Of a stretch of 64,000 nt of DNA, positions 26,133 through 35,462 are shown piece after piece. The stretch is from contig NZ_CP070496.1 in NCBI RefSeq assembly GCF_016925535.1, forward strand, positions 1,550,001 to 1,614,000. The letters are read 5' to 3'. Origin of the DNA: Natronoglycomyces albus (lineage in GTDB: Bacteria > Actinomycetota > Actinomycetes > Mycobacteriales > Micromonosporaceae). The notes beneath the pieces are model-generated. The model was not told the origin of the DNA and did no database searches. It saw nothing but the letters and a program-made list of their open reading frames with translations. The position numbers and the translations under genes are program-made. Positions within the stretch are counted from its first letter, which is position 1. Each line of letters starts with the position of its first letter.

Positions 26133-27350
26133 GTGTCCACCACATCAATGAGAGTCTCGGCGAGACGTGCCAATTTTCACGATGTTCGGGCCAGCAACCT
26201 TGGCCTGATCATGCGCAATGTGCGCCTCAGAGGCCCCTCTTCTCGTGCCGATTTGGCATCAGTTACCGGCCTCAACAAAGCCACTGTGTCCAGCTTGGTC
26301 ACAGAGCTCATCGAGAGGCGACTGTTGCGAGAATCAGGCTCGGCTTTTGGCAACGTTGGCCGTCCTGCTGTCCTACTCACCGTTGACACCAGCTACTACG
26401 CAGCCATCGGCATAGAGGTCAACGTCGACTACATCGCGTTGGTAGCCGTCGATTTGGACGGCAACCGGCTATTGTCCTGGCGACGTTCCTACACCGGCTT
26501 CGATGTCGACCCCAACCGCTCCATCGCCGCCATCGCCGCGTTGACGCAACGCGCCATGGCCACGATGGACGTAGAGGGTCGCGAAGTCCTGGCACTCAAG
26601 GTTGCCGTGCCCGGCCTCGTCGACGCAGAAGGACGAGTTCGCCATGTCCGCAACCTCGGATGGAAAGGCGTCGACATTGCCGCCGCCCTCCGAGAGGTCC
26701 TCGGCTACCCCCCGTACCCGATTGGAGTTGACAACGACGCCAACCTCGGCGCGCTGGCCGAACATCGCTTCGGCTCCCACGCTGGAACCGCAAACCTGAT
26801 GTACCTCACCGGCGAATATGACCTGGGAGCCGGTCTCATTATCGGGAACTATCTGCATCGAGGAGCCGACGGATACGCCGGGGAGATCTGCCACGTCCCA
26901 GTCACCTACGAAGGTGAGGCCCGCCAAGTCGGGGACGTCGCCTCGATTAAGTCGATCCTGCAATCCCTCACCGGAACGAACCCTTCCTCGGTGGCCGAAG
27001 TGGAAGCCGATCTCGAAGAAGTCCTCACTCGGGCTACTCAAGGCGACCAGGAGACAGTGCACAAGCTCTCCGCCATCGGTTCCAGCCTGGGCGAGGCATT
27101 GGCCGCCGCCTGCGACTTCCTCAACCCCGAAGTGGTCATTCTCGGCGGACACTATGTGCCGTTGGCTCCGTGGATTCTCCCCACTGCCGAAAAAGCCCTC
27201 CAACAGAGGGCGCGAGCACTGGACGCCACCGGGGTCTCGGTGGTGGTCACATCACTTGATCGCGAAGTCGCGGCGCTTGGCGCTGCCACCGGCATCCTCA
27301 ACGAGATCGATGCCGGGTCGGTTCCGACGCCACTGGGTCGAGCCGCCTGA
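26133..27350 (+). CDS. ROK-family transcriptional regulator
   Basis: 405 aa. A winged HTH at about 15-75 ('SSRADLASVTGLNKATVSSLVTELIERRLL') joins a ROK sugar-kinase-like domain with 'VDNDANLGALAEHRFG' and 'DLGAGLIIGNYLHRGADGYAGEI'. The usual ROK zinc motif (CxCGxxGC after the 'GEIGH' segment) is missing; the region reads 'GEICHVPVTYEGEARQVGD'. It is probably a sugar-responsive repressor, though the ligand is unknown. GTG start with a GAAGGAG site. No sugar transporter or catabolic gene is adjacent. Confidence 0.9.
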   Translation: MSTTSMRVSARRANFHDVRASNLGLIMRNVRLRGPSSRADLASVTGLNKATVSSLVTELIERRLLRESGSAFGNVGRPAVLLTVDTSYYAAIGIEVNVDYIALVAVDLDGNRLLSWRRSYTGFDVDPNRSIAAIAALTQRAMATMDVEGREVLALKVAVPGLVDAEGRVRHVRNLGWKGVDIAAALREVLGYPPYPIGVDNDANLGALAEHRFGSHAGTANLMYLTGEYDLGAGLIIGNYLHRGADGYAGEICHVPVTYEGEARQVGDVASIKSILQSLTGTNPSSVAEVEADLEEVLTRATQGDQETVHKLSAIGSSLGEALAAACDFLNPEVVILGGHYVPLAPWILPTAEKALQQRARALDATGVSVVVTSLDREVAALGAATGILNEIDAGSVPTPLGRAA

Positions 27351-27606
27351 GACCCCACCGGCTCGACAGCACCCGGTCAATGAGCCGCCCACAATTACAC
27401 AATCGATGGCGACGTCAACTACGACCACGGCGCATCCCGATTCGACAACCCTGGACGAATCTGCGACCAACTCAACGGAGACGCCCAAACCCACCCTCAG
27501 TCAGACTCACCTGAGTTGCCCCGGCCTCCGATAACGGCGGTTGTCTGGCAAAGGCCCGGCTCCAACAGGAGACAGCACCCGGCGGCGCCGCTCCCAGGTT
27601 CCAAAA

Positions 27607-27643
27607 ACGTTGGGCCCCACACCTAAGGTGTGGGGCCCAACGT
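27607..27643. terminator. bidirectional terminator between the ROK and M23 genes
   Basis: A perfect 18-bp stem (27607-27624 with 27626-27643) around a single A. It is preceded by an A-run (T-run for the minus strand). The surrounding 27351-27722 interval holds no credible gene. Confidence 0.82.
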
Positions 27644-27722
27644 GGTCGCCTAGGTAGTCCCACCGCGAGGTGGAGCCGTCGGAAGCATGAGGAACCAGCT
27701 ACCTACGCGACTTCGGGAAGGT

Positions 27723-28595
27723 CTAGATGTCAACGCCTTGGCTGCGAAGGAATTGCAGCGGCTCGGTTGGGCTGCCATTGACGTGCACTTCAAAGTGCAG
27801 GTGCGGGCCGGTGGAGTTGCCGGTGCTGCCCGCCAGCATGATTTCGTCTCCGGGCTTGACCGACTGGCCGGGGCTGACCAGGATTTGCGAGGCGTGCGCA
27901 TAGTAGGTTTCGGTGCCATTGGAGTGACGAATAATGACAAGTTGCCCAAACCCGCCGTTCCAATCGGCGAAGGTGACCTCGCCAGCAGCAGCGGCATAGA
28001 TCGAACTGCCCTGAGCATTGCCGAAGTCGACGCCGTTGTGCATACGGCCCCAGCGCTGGCCATAATTCGAGGTGATGCGGGCGTTCGACGGAGCGACCCA
28101 AGCGCGCGCGGCCTCCTCGGCCTTCTTCTTTTCGGCTTCTTCGGCGGCCTTCTTCTCAGCCTCTTCAGCCTTGCGCTTTTTCTCGGCGGCCTTCTCTGCG
28201 GCCGCTTCGTCAGCGGCTACTTGGGCCGCTTCCAAGGCAGAAGTGCGCTCGAGTAGGCCGTCGGCGGCCTTCTGAGCTTGGATTCCCAACATCATCTCAT
28301 CGAGCTGGTTCGACGTTTGGACGGCGCTGACAACGTTATCGGTCAGCGAAACCGGCTCCAAGTCGGTTTCAGAGGGTGCGAAGACGGAACTGGACAGAAC
28401 GATCGCGAACGTGGCACCACCGGCGACGGTGGCGGCCAAACCAGCCGCCGAAGGACGCCACTGCGACAGCAGGTGACGAACCTCGGAGAGTCGGCGCTGA
28501 AGGCTGACCAGTGCCCCGCTAGCTCCGCCAACCGGGTCGGCTCCGGGGAGAGCGCCGGGAGTTCGGGATCGGGAGGATTTCGGTTTCATCAACAT
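27723..28595 (-). CDS. M23 peptidoglycan metallo-endopeptidase
   Basis: 290 aa. A cytoplasmic Ser/Arg-rich start, one membrane helix (about 50-72), an Ala/Glu/Lys-rich helix (about 105-165), then an M23 (LytM) domain with all zinc and catalytic residues: H186 and D190 ('HNGVDFG'), H234 ('YYAHAS'), H265 and H267 ('HLHFE'). The enzyme should cut peptidoglycan cross-bridges at the cell surface. The start may be 28595 or the Met two codons later; neither has a clear ribosome site. Confidence 0.92.
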   Translation of the reverse strand: MLMKPKSSRSRTPGALPGADPVGGASGALVSLQRRLSEVRHLLSQWRPSAAGLAATVAGGATFAIVLSSSVFAPSETDLEPVSLTDNVVSAVQTSNQLDEMMLGIQAQKAADGLLERTSALEAAQVAADEAAAEKAAEKKRKAEEAEKKAAEEAEKKKAEEAARAWVAPSNARITSNYGQRWGRMHNGVDFGNAQGSSIYAAAAGEVTFADWNGGFGQLVIIRHSNGTETYYAHASQILVSPGQSVKPGDEIMLAGSTGNSTGPHLHFEVHVNGSPTEPLQFLRSQGVDI

Positions 28596-29104
28596 AACGC
28601 TGTTACCGTACAGGCACCGAATTGGACAAACAGCCTATGAGCTGGGCATACAACGCGCAGTGTTGTACCTGAGACGGAGAATGCGGCGTGCTGTATCGCG
28701 CTGGCTCATCCGAAAGGAGGAGCACCGGCTGCGCGGCGTCACCGGGTGCACTACACACCGTTGCAACTGTGGCGCAGGTAATTGCACGTGCGATTCGGGC
28801 GAATGGGTCCTAAACTGGAACGAGTGCCTCGGTCACCTAAACGAGTCTGACCCGCTCAGCGGCCGACTGGCGGGGCGCCCTAGCCACATTCCCCGGTGGC
28901 GCGAACAGCGCCGATCCCCGTTGCGGGACCATGGAGTGGATATCCGCTCGCCGCGATCGGGCTCGTGTCCATCACGGGCATCTGCGACGATCGTGAGACG
29001 GCAAACGACCTAGCCGCACCTCAACTTCGCATGGATGACCAATCCGGTGGCCCATTGCGGCGAAGTGCCCCAGTCGTACAACGTGAAACAAGGAGACCTT
29101 CACC
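28596..29104. other. 509-base divergent intergenic region
   Basis: Between the M23 and ABC-F genes. Contains promoters for both, presumably. I looked for the c-di-AMP (ydaO-type) riboswitch that often precedes actinomycete wall hydrolases and did not recognise its conserved core. An unattached AAAGGAGG at 28713-28720 has no convincing start codon after it. Confidence 0.4.
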
Positions 29105-30727
29105 ATGATCACCGTCACCGGCCTGGAATTGAGAGCCGGCGCGCGAATCCTGCTGTCCGACATCGACGTGCTGCGGGTGCAACGTGGTGACAAAATCGGT
29201 CTCGTTGGTCGCAACGGCGCTGGAAAAACCACCACCATGAGTGCCATGGCCGGAATCAGTGAGCCCTACGCGGGGAAGATCGAACGTCGGGGAGACTTTG
29301 GATACCTTCCACAAGACCCGCGTACCGGTGATCTGTCTCAGACGGCCTCCAATCGAGTGCTTTCGGCGCGTGGCCTGGATGAACTGCTTTCTAGCATGCA
29401 AAAGACCGAAGCCGAACTCGCCGAAGTGGCCGACGATGATGAGCGTGACAAACTCGTGCGAAAGTACTCGCGCCTTGAAGAGCAGTTCTCGGCCCGTGGG
29501 GGATACGCGGCGGAATCCGAGTCCGCCCGTATCTGCGCCAACCTGGGGCTAGAGGACCGCATTCTCGCCCAGCCGTTGAGCACGCTATCCGGAGGGCAGC
29601 GGCGCCGGGTCGAACTGGCCCGGATTCTCTTCGCTGACACCGGTGAGGGGATTCTGCTCCTCGATGAACCCACCAACCACCTTGACGCTGACTCCATCGC
29701 CTGGTTGCGGGGGTTTCTCGCCAGCCACCGTGGTGGCCTGATCCTCATCACACACGATGTAGATCTACTCGACGAGGTGGTCAACAAGGTTTGGTATCTC
29801 GACCCGCAGCGTTCCACCATCGACCAATACTCATTGGGCTGGTCTGCTTACCTCAAACAGCGTGCCGAAGACGAACACCGCCGCCGCCGCGAACGTGCCA
29901 ATGTTGAGAAGAAGGCCGCGGCTCTGTCGGCTCAAGGCGAGAAGATGCGCGCCAAGGCGACCAAAGCTGTCGCGGCGCAGCAGATGCTTCGTCGGGCGGA
30001 GTCGATGCTCAATAATTTGGAAGAAGTCGGGTCAGCCGAAAAAGTGGCCAAGGTTCGCCTTCCGCAGCCTGCCCCGTGTGGAAAGACCCCGCTTACCGCG
30101 GAGGGTCTTTCCAAAAGTTACGGATCGCTGGAAATTTTTACCGGTGTCGATGTCGCGATCGATCGTGGCAGCCGGGTCGTCATCATCGGCCTCAATGGTG
30201 CTGGGAAGACCACGTTGTTGCGCATGTTGGCGGGGGAGTTGAAACCCGACACCGGCAAGGTCGTTGCCGGGCATGGACTGCGTATCGGCTATTTCGCCCA
30301 GGAACACGAGACGCTTGACCAAGAGGCCACGGTCCTCGAACAGATGCGATCGGCCTCCAGCCAGGCCGGGAGTGACTTGCCCGATACGGAGCTTCGCAAA
30401 ATTCTTGGCGCGTTCCTGTTTCCCGGGGAGGACGTCTACAAACCGACTAAAGTGCTCTCTGGGGGAGAAAAGACCCGCCTGGCCTTGGCGACGCTCGTGT
30501 CCTCGGGGGCGAATGTGTTGTTGCTCGACGAGCCGACAAACAACCTTGACCCGGCCTCCCGCCAACAGGTGCTGGACGCCATTGACGCCTTTCCCGGGGC
30601 GATTATTCTGGTATCGCACGACCCGGGGGCTGTCAATGCCTTGCGGCCCGAACGGGCGATTTTGCTTCCCGATGGTGATGAGGACCTGTGGTCCGATGAT
30701 CTGTTGGAACTTGTCGAGCTGGCCTAA
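29105..30727 (+). CDS. ABC-F family ATPase
   Basis: 540 aa, two ABC domains without membrane helices. Walker A 'GRNGAGKTT' (about 36-44) and 'GLNGAGKTT' (about 360); signatures 'LSGGQRRRVELAR' and 'LSGGEKTRLALA'; Walker B 'LLLDEPTNHLD' and 'LLLDEPTNNLD'. The linker (about 245-315) is a charged coiled coil. ABC-F proteins act on the ribosome (translation factor or antibiotic protection). Strong AAGGAG site. It precedes a small HTH gene and an enoyl-CoA hydratase homologue; the same neighbours occur in mycobacteria. Confidence 0.94.
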   Translation: MITVTGLELRAGARILLSDIDVLRVQRGDKIGLVGRNGAGKTTTMSAMAGISEPYAGKIERRGDFGYLPQDPRTGDLSQTASNRVLSARGLDELLSSMQKTEAELAEVADDDERDKLVRKYSRLEEQFSARGGYAAESESARICANLGLEDRILAQPLSTLSGGQRRRVELARILFADTGEGILLLDEPTNHLDADSIAWLRGFLASHRGGLILITHDVDLLDEVVNKVWYLDPQRSTIDQYSLGWSAYLKQRAEDEHRRRRERANVEKKAAALSAQGEKMRAKATKAVAAQQMLRRAESMLNNLEEVGSAEKVAKVRLPQPAPCGKTPLTAEGLSKSYGSLEIFTGVDVAIDRGSRVVIIGLNGAGKTTLLRMLAGELKPDTGKVVAGHGLRIGYFAQEHETLDQEATVLEQMRSASSQAGSDLPDTELRKILGAFLFPGEDVYKPTKVLSGGEKTRLALATLVSSGANVLLLDEPTNNLDPASRQQVLDAIDAFPGAIILVSHDPGAVNALRPERAILLPDGDEDLWSDDLLELVELA

Positions 30728-30912
30728 ATCTTCGTTTGGGTCAGACCGTTGCGACCGAACAATGGTGGGGCCACAGCAACCTGTAGGGGTGCCGAATTAG
30801 TAAAGGTGAGACGGGCAACTATCGGGTATACGACACTTAGGGGCTCTGAGTGCTGATAATCCGGCAAACTTCACCAGACAGTCGGTAATCCCCCACATTC
30901 AGGGAAGGTTCC

Positions 30913-31128
30913 ATGAGCCCCACCGATACCTCAGGCTCCTATCGGGGCCGACAAGTAATCGGACAACAAAGAAAAGAACTAACGGACCAGGTTGTCGCTG
31001 ACTACCTGGACGGACGAAGCGTACGACAGATAGCCAACACCATTGGCCGGTCATACGGATTCGTCCACCGGCTCCTGCGCGAGGCAGGAGTCGAAATGAG
31101 GTCTCGCGGGGGACCACGTAGGCGCTGA
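30913..31128 (+). CDS. small conserved HTH protein
   Basis: 71 aa. A helix-turn-helix occupies about 25-60 ('DYLDGRSVRQIANTIGRSYGFVHRLLREAGV'-type region), with a basic tail 'RGGPRRR'. It strongly recalls the short actinobacterial protein encoded beside the ABC-F gene in mycobacteria (Rv1473A type), thought to bind DNA. An AGGGAAGG ribosome site precedes the ATG. Confidence 0.85.
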   Translation: MSPTDTSGSYRGRQVIGQQRKELTDQVVADYLDGRSVRQIANTIGRSYGFVHRLLREAGVEMRSRGGPRRR

Positions 31129-31441
31129 CCACAGCATCTTTGGTCTCGCGGGACCGAATATCACCAACCGGGTTCGCAGGCAACCCCACCAGCCGCCAAG
31201 CGAACCCTAAGCTAACCCGCAGGGGCTCATTCGCCACACGCTCCATCAAGCATGCGGCACTTGAGCGTTTCTCTGGCACTCCAAGGAGAATCGACTCACC
31301 AGGAGCCCCTGCGGGAATGCCCTCAGGACGCCGACCGCATAAGGTTCGCCTCCGCTGGAGCGTTCATTGGCCCATGACATCGCGCGGTGCAGAGATCGAA
31401 GACTCGTTTGCGGATGCGGCGCCGAGAGATACCTTTGTTGC

Positions 31442-32143
31442 GTGACCGACTCAGTACACGTGGAAACCACCGAATCGACCGCGCACATTTGGTTGCGGCC
31501 ATCCAAAGGCGGCACACATGTGACAACCGATGCCCTCCGGCTGCTGCGCAATGTGGGGCGCAACCTCACCGGGAACATCCGGTCGGTGACTATCAGCGGG
31601 CGCGATGACGACTTCTGTAGCGGCTTCGACCCCGATGCCGTCACTGCGGCGGACCTAGTGTCGATCTGGCGTAGCGCCACCTCCTGGCTGCGCAGACCAG
31701 ACCTGCTCAGTATCGCGCTCTTGCACGGACGGGTCGAGGGAGTGGGGTTCAACCTCGCGCTCGAATGCGACCTGCGGGTCGCTGACCCGGAAACGACATT
31801 CACAGCCGGCGACGAAACCTTGGTGGGACAGCCATGGTTGCCCGGCCTATCGCGCCTGGTCGAACTAGTCGGTCAAGGCCGGGTCATGGAAATCACCCAA
31901 CCGGGTCGGCACCGTTTCGACGCCTACGCGGCACACGCCTGGGGCCTGGTCAATGTGCTCGAACCCTCACGTGATGGCCGCCTCGGAGTGGCAGCCCGAT
32001 GGGCTCGCAGCCGCCAGACTTACCTGGGCACCGGCATCGAGGTGAAGTCGTTGCTACGAGGTAATGCCCACACCTTCGTCGAAGACCAAGAAGACGAGGC
32101 CCAGACTCGCATCCTGCGGGAACTATTCGGGGACACCAACTAG
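31442..32143 (+). CDS. enoyl-CoA hydratase/isomerase-family protein
   Basis: 233 aa crotonase fold. The oxyanion-hole elements are 'FCSGFDPD' and 'GRVEGVGFNLALECDLRVAD'; the family's usual catalytic Glu positions are not clearly conserved, so the reaction cannot be assigned. I chose the GTG at 31442 (VTDSVHVET), which fits the family's N-terminus; the open frame runs upstream through unlike sequence. Its position after the ABC-F and HTH genes matches the mycobacterial echA12 neighbourhood. Confidence 0.85.
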   Translation: MTDSVHVETTESTAHIWLRPSKGGTHVTTDALRLLRNVGRNLTGNIRSVTISGRDDDFCSGFDPDAVTAADLVSIWRSATSWLRRPDLLSIALLHGRVEGVGFNLALECDLRVADPETTFTAGDETLVGQPWLPGLSRLVELVGQGRVMEITQPGRHRFDAYAAHAWGLVNVLEPSRDGRLGVAARWARSRQTYLGTGIEVKSLLRGNAHTFVEDQEDEAQTRILRELFGDTN

Positions 32144-32326
32144 CCAATCGGGCCTGACCATCGCCTGTCATCCAATGGCGTCGGTGGACGTGACTACCAT
32201 GAGTGGGTCTGTTCCCCCATTCTCAACCCGCGTGTCTCCGTCTTCCTCTCCCCTCCAGATGCGAAGTCACGCACCCGCTCGCGCCGTGCACAGCCATGCG
32301 GCATTTTTGCCCTATAAGGAGTATTC

Positions 32327-34195
32327 GTGACATCGATGGGAAGCGCCGGACGCCAAGCGATGCGGTCGATGCGCCAGGAGGACAGCGTCAAGGGCACCAA
32401 ACTGTCCAAGGGAGTGCCCCGCCGCATCTTGAACTTCGCAACCGGCTACCGCCGACAAATCGCGTTGTTCTTGGCCGCAGTGGTCGGTTCCTCGGCGATC
32501 TCCGTGGCCACCCCGGTGATGGCGGGGATGGTCGTCGACGAAATCACCACCGCCAGCGGCACCCAGAATGCTGTGGTCGTCATCGCCTCCATCATCGCCG
32601 CCCTCGCTGTGATCGAAGCGATCTTGCAACTCATCCAACGCTGGTACTCGGCCCGCATCGGCGAAGGCATGATCTACGACATGCGCCGCCAAGTCTTCGC
32701 GCACGTGCAGTCGATGCCGCTGGCGTTCTTCACTCGCACCCAAACAGGGGCCCTCGTCTCCCGACTCAACAACGATGTCATGGGCGCGCAGCGGGCATTC
32801 ACCACGACCTTGTCCGGCCTGGTCTCCAACGCCATCGCGGTACTGCTCACCCTGATCGTCATGGTCTTCCAATCCTGGGTGATCACACTGTTGTCGTTGA
32901 TTTTGGTGCCCATCTTCATCATCCCCGCCCGCTATGTTGGTCGAAAGCTCGCGACCTTGACTAAGGAGAGTTTCGACCTTGACGCGAGCATGAACTCCCA
33001 GATGACCGAACGTTTCAACGTCTCCGGCGCGATGCTGGTCAAACTTTTCGGCCGACCCGACCATGAACTCGACGAGTTCGGTCAACGAGCAGACCGGGTT
33101 CGCGCCATTGGCGTCACCACCGCCATGTACGCCCGTACTTTCATTGTCGCCCTCACCCTCGTGGCTGGCCTGGCCCAAGCACTCGCCTACGGCCTGGGCG
33201 GTTCACTAGTCTTCGCCGACCAACTCACCGCCGGAACCGTCGTCACCCTCGCGTTGCTTCTCACTCGCCTATACGGGCCGCTGACCGCACTGTCCAACGT
33301 CCGCATCGACGTCATGAGCGCCCTGGTCAGCTTCCAACGTGTATTCGAGGTGCTTGACCTCAAACCGCTCATCCAGGACAAAGACGAAGCTCGGCAACTG
33401 CCCCCGGGCTCATCGGCCATCGAGTTCGACCACGTCAACTTCACGTACCCCTCCGCTGAAGAAGTCTCCCTAGCCAGCCTTGAGGACCTCGCTCGGCCCG
33501 ACAATGGCAATGGATCCACACCGGTATTGCACGACATTAACTTCACTGTTGGCGAGGGTGAACTCGTCGCCTTGGTAGGTCCCTCTGGGGCTGGCAAGAC
33601 CACGACGGCCACCCTCGTGCCGCGCCTCTACGACGTCACCGGCGGGGTCATTCGCGTCGGCGGCCATGACGTTCGTGACCTCACCCAATCCTCTTTGCAC
33701 GCGGCGATCGGCATGGTCACCCAAGACGCACACCTCTTCCACGACACGATTCGCGCCAACCTCACCTACGGAAAACCCGACGCGCACGACGCCGAACTGT
33801 GGAACGCGCTCGACCAAGCCCATATCGGGCCCGTGATTCGATCCTTGCCAGAGGGACTCGACACCGTGGTCGGTGAACGTGGCTACCGCTTCTCCGGAGG
33901 AGAAAAGCAGCGACTAGCCATCGCCAGGGTCCTCCTCAAGGCCCCATCCATTGTGATTCTGGACGAAGCCACGGCACACCTTGACTCTGAGTCGGAAGCG
34001 GCGGTGCAAGAGGCACTGGACACAGCGCTGGCGGACCGAACCTCATTGGTCATCGCGCACCGGCTGTCGACGGTGCGGCGCGCTGACAAGATCGTGGTGT
34101 TGGCCCAGGGACGCGTTGTGCAGGTCGGAACCCATGCTGAACTGCTGGAACGCCAGGGACTGTACGCGGAGCTGTACCGGACGCAGTTCTCCTAG
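32327..34195 (+). CDS. ABC exporter, fused permease and ATPase
   Basis: 622 aa type IV half-transporter. Six membrane helices (about 40-320) precede the ATPase: Walker A 'GPSGAGKTT', Q-loop 'VTQDAHLF', signature 'FSGGEKQRLAIARVLL', Walker B 'IVILDEATAHLD', H-loop 'IAHRLSTV'. It would work as a homodimer, or with a partner not present here. Substrate unknown (drug, lipid or peptide). GTG start with AAGGAG. It ends 115 bases before the GNAT array, but those genes have their own promoters. Confidence 0.93.
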   Translation: MTSMGSAGRQAMRSMRQEDSVKGTKLSKGVPRRILNFATGYRRQIALFLAAVVGSSAISVATPVMAGMVVDEITTASGTQNAVVVIASIIAALAVIEAILQLIQRWYSARIGEGMIYDMRRQVFAHVQSMPLAFFTRTQTGALVSRLNNDVMGAQRAFTTTLSGLVSNAIAVLLTLIVMVFQSWVITLLSLILVPIFIIPARYVGRKLATLTKESFDLDASMNSQMTERFNVSGAMLVKLFGRPDHELDEFGQRADRVRAIGVTTAMYARTFIVALTLVAGLAQALAYGLGGSLVFADQLTAGTVVTLALLLTRLYGPLTALSNVRIDVMSALVSFQRVFEVLDLKPLIQDKDEARQLPPGSSAIEFDHVNFTYPSAEEVSLASLEDLARPDNGNGSTPVLHDINFTVGEGELVALVGPSGAGKTTTATLVPRLYDVTGGVIRVGGHDVRDLTQSSLHAAIGMVTQDAHLFHDTIRANLTYGKPDAHDAELWNALDQAHIGPVIRSLPEGLDTVVGERGYRFSGGEKQRLAIARVLLKAPSIVILDEATAHLDSESEAAVQEALDTALADRTSLVIAHRLSTVRRADKIVVLAQGRVVQVGTHAELLERQGLYAELYRTQFS

Positions 34196-34274
34196 TCGCT
34201 GCGGGGTCATTTCGAGACCGCAGGGCATGGCAGCCGGTGGAAGCCCACGTGTGGTGCCGGTGTGGGAAAAGCGC

Positions 34275-34303
34275 TTGCCGGTGCAGGCGCGGTCAGCGAG
34301 ACT
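34275..34303 (+). promoter_or_regulatory. promoter of GNAT paralogue 1
   Basis: TTGCCG (34275-34280), a 17-base spacer, then GAGACT (34298-34303), seven bases before the ATG at 34311. The same layout precedes paralogues 3, 4 and 5. Confidence 0.5.
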
Positions 34304-34310
34304 GTCGCAC

Positions 34311-35336
34311 ATGGATTTCTCAGTTTCCGCTCCGGTGCCTTTTGATGTGAAGGACGCGAGCGCAGTCGATGACCTTATCGGGCTCTACGGTGAATGTCAC
34401 GCCCATGATTTGCCTGGAATCCCTTCGCTTCCCGATCACATCCGCAGGGCGATCATTGTCGAGGGCAATCCGGGGCGTGCCTCTGATATTGAGGTGATCC
34501 GTGACGGCTCGCGCATTATTGGTGCCTTCAAGTTGGTCCGTTTTCTGTCCGATAACGAGAATCTGGCCACCGTCGATGTCCTGGTGCACCCGTCCCATCG
34601 AGGACAGGGCTTGGACACGATCTTGTTGGATCGCGCTCTGAACTTGGCTCAGGCCCACTCGCGCTCAGAAATCATTGCCGCGGTTGACTATTTGGTCGGC
34701 TGCGATGAGGATGCCGCAGCGGAGCGTCGACTGTTGGAAAGCCGCGGATTCACCCAGTCCCAATTGGAGGGGTACCACTACGCCGATGTCGACAATATTG
34801 ATGATGAGGCCGAACGGGCCTATTACGAGCGGGCTCGGGCCAAGGCGGAGGGTTACGAACTGCTGCAGTGGACTGGCCAGGTGCCCAGAGAACACATGGA
34901 GCCGCTGCTGCGCCTGGAACACATGATTTTGACTGAGATCCCTACCGGAGATTTGGATCTTCAGGCTGAGACCTTTGGCGTGGAACGCTCGATTGAACGT
35001 CAACGCCTACGGACCGAGGCGGGCACCGATGTGGTGCAGACCGTGGTTCGCGACCCTGATTCTGGTTTGTATGTCGGCTACACGGTGTTGCTTGTCTATG
35101 CCGCGCCAGCGGAGCACGCGGCGCAGGGCATCACGCTCATAGACCCGGAACACCGGGGCAAAGGGCTTGGTATGTGGCTGAAACTTGCGAATCTGCGGCT
35201 CTTGCGTGAGCACTATCCGCGAGTAAGGCTGATTGAAACCGATACCGCCGATGTGAACGCGGGTATGAACGCCATCAACAAGAAGTTGGGTTTCGCCACG
35301 CGGTATTACTCGGAGGAATATCTCAAGCGCGCCTAA
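34311..35336 (+). CDS. double-GNAT acetyltransferase paralogue 1
   Basis: 341 aa made of two GNAT domains (about 1-165 and 185-341). The acetyl-CoA loop is altered in the N-domain ('HRGQGLDT') and intact in the C-domain ('HRGKGLGM'), followed by 'KLANLRLLREHYP' and the terminal 'MNAINKKLGF'. The family resembles two-domain actinomycete GNATs of the MshD kind in layout, but the substrate is unknown. I chose the ATG at 34311 because the open frame upstream overlaps the ABC gene and its protein is unlike the paralogues. Most similar to paralogue 2 ('GYELL..WTG..PREHMEPLLRL'). Confidence 0.88.
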   Translation: MDFSVSAPVPFDVKDASAVDDLIGLYGECHAHDLPGIPSLPDHIRRAIIVEGNPGRASDIEVIRDGSRIIGAFKLVRFLSDNENLATVDVLVHPSHRGQGLDTILLDRALNLAQAHSRSEIIAAVDYLVGCDEDAAAERRLLESRGFTQSQLEGYHYADVDNIDDEAERAYYERARAKAEGYELLQWTGQVPREHMEPLLRLEHMILTEIPTGDLDLQAETFGVERSIERQRLRTEAGTDVVQTVVRDPDSGLYVGYTVLLVYAAPAEHAAQGITLIDPEHRGKGLGMWLKLANLRLLREHYPRVRLIETDTADVNAGMNAINKKLGFATRYYSEEYLKRA

Positions 35337-35462
35337 GAGCTCCCACAGATTTCTCTTCCTACTGTGATTGTTGCGGTGCCTAGTTATGTTGTCGGTGCTG
35401 GCCAGTCACTGCCAGCACACCATCCTCGCCATGGAAACAAACCTGATAGGAGCTCTTAGGCC

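Noticed and set aside
26818-27534. 238-codon plus-strand frame overlapping the ROK gene
   Set aside because: Second frame of a well-supported ROK gene, Pro/Ser/Thr-rich, no family features.
28596-29104. c-di-AMP (ydaO-type) riboswitch upstream of the M23 peptidase
   Set aside because: No match to the conserved core seen on either strand; only a general GC-rich spacer.
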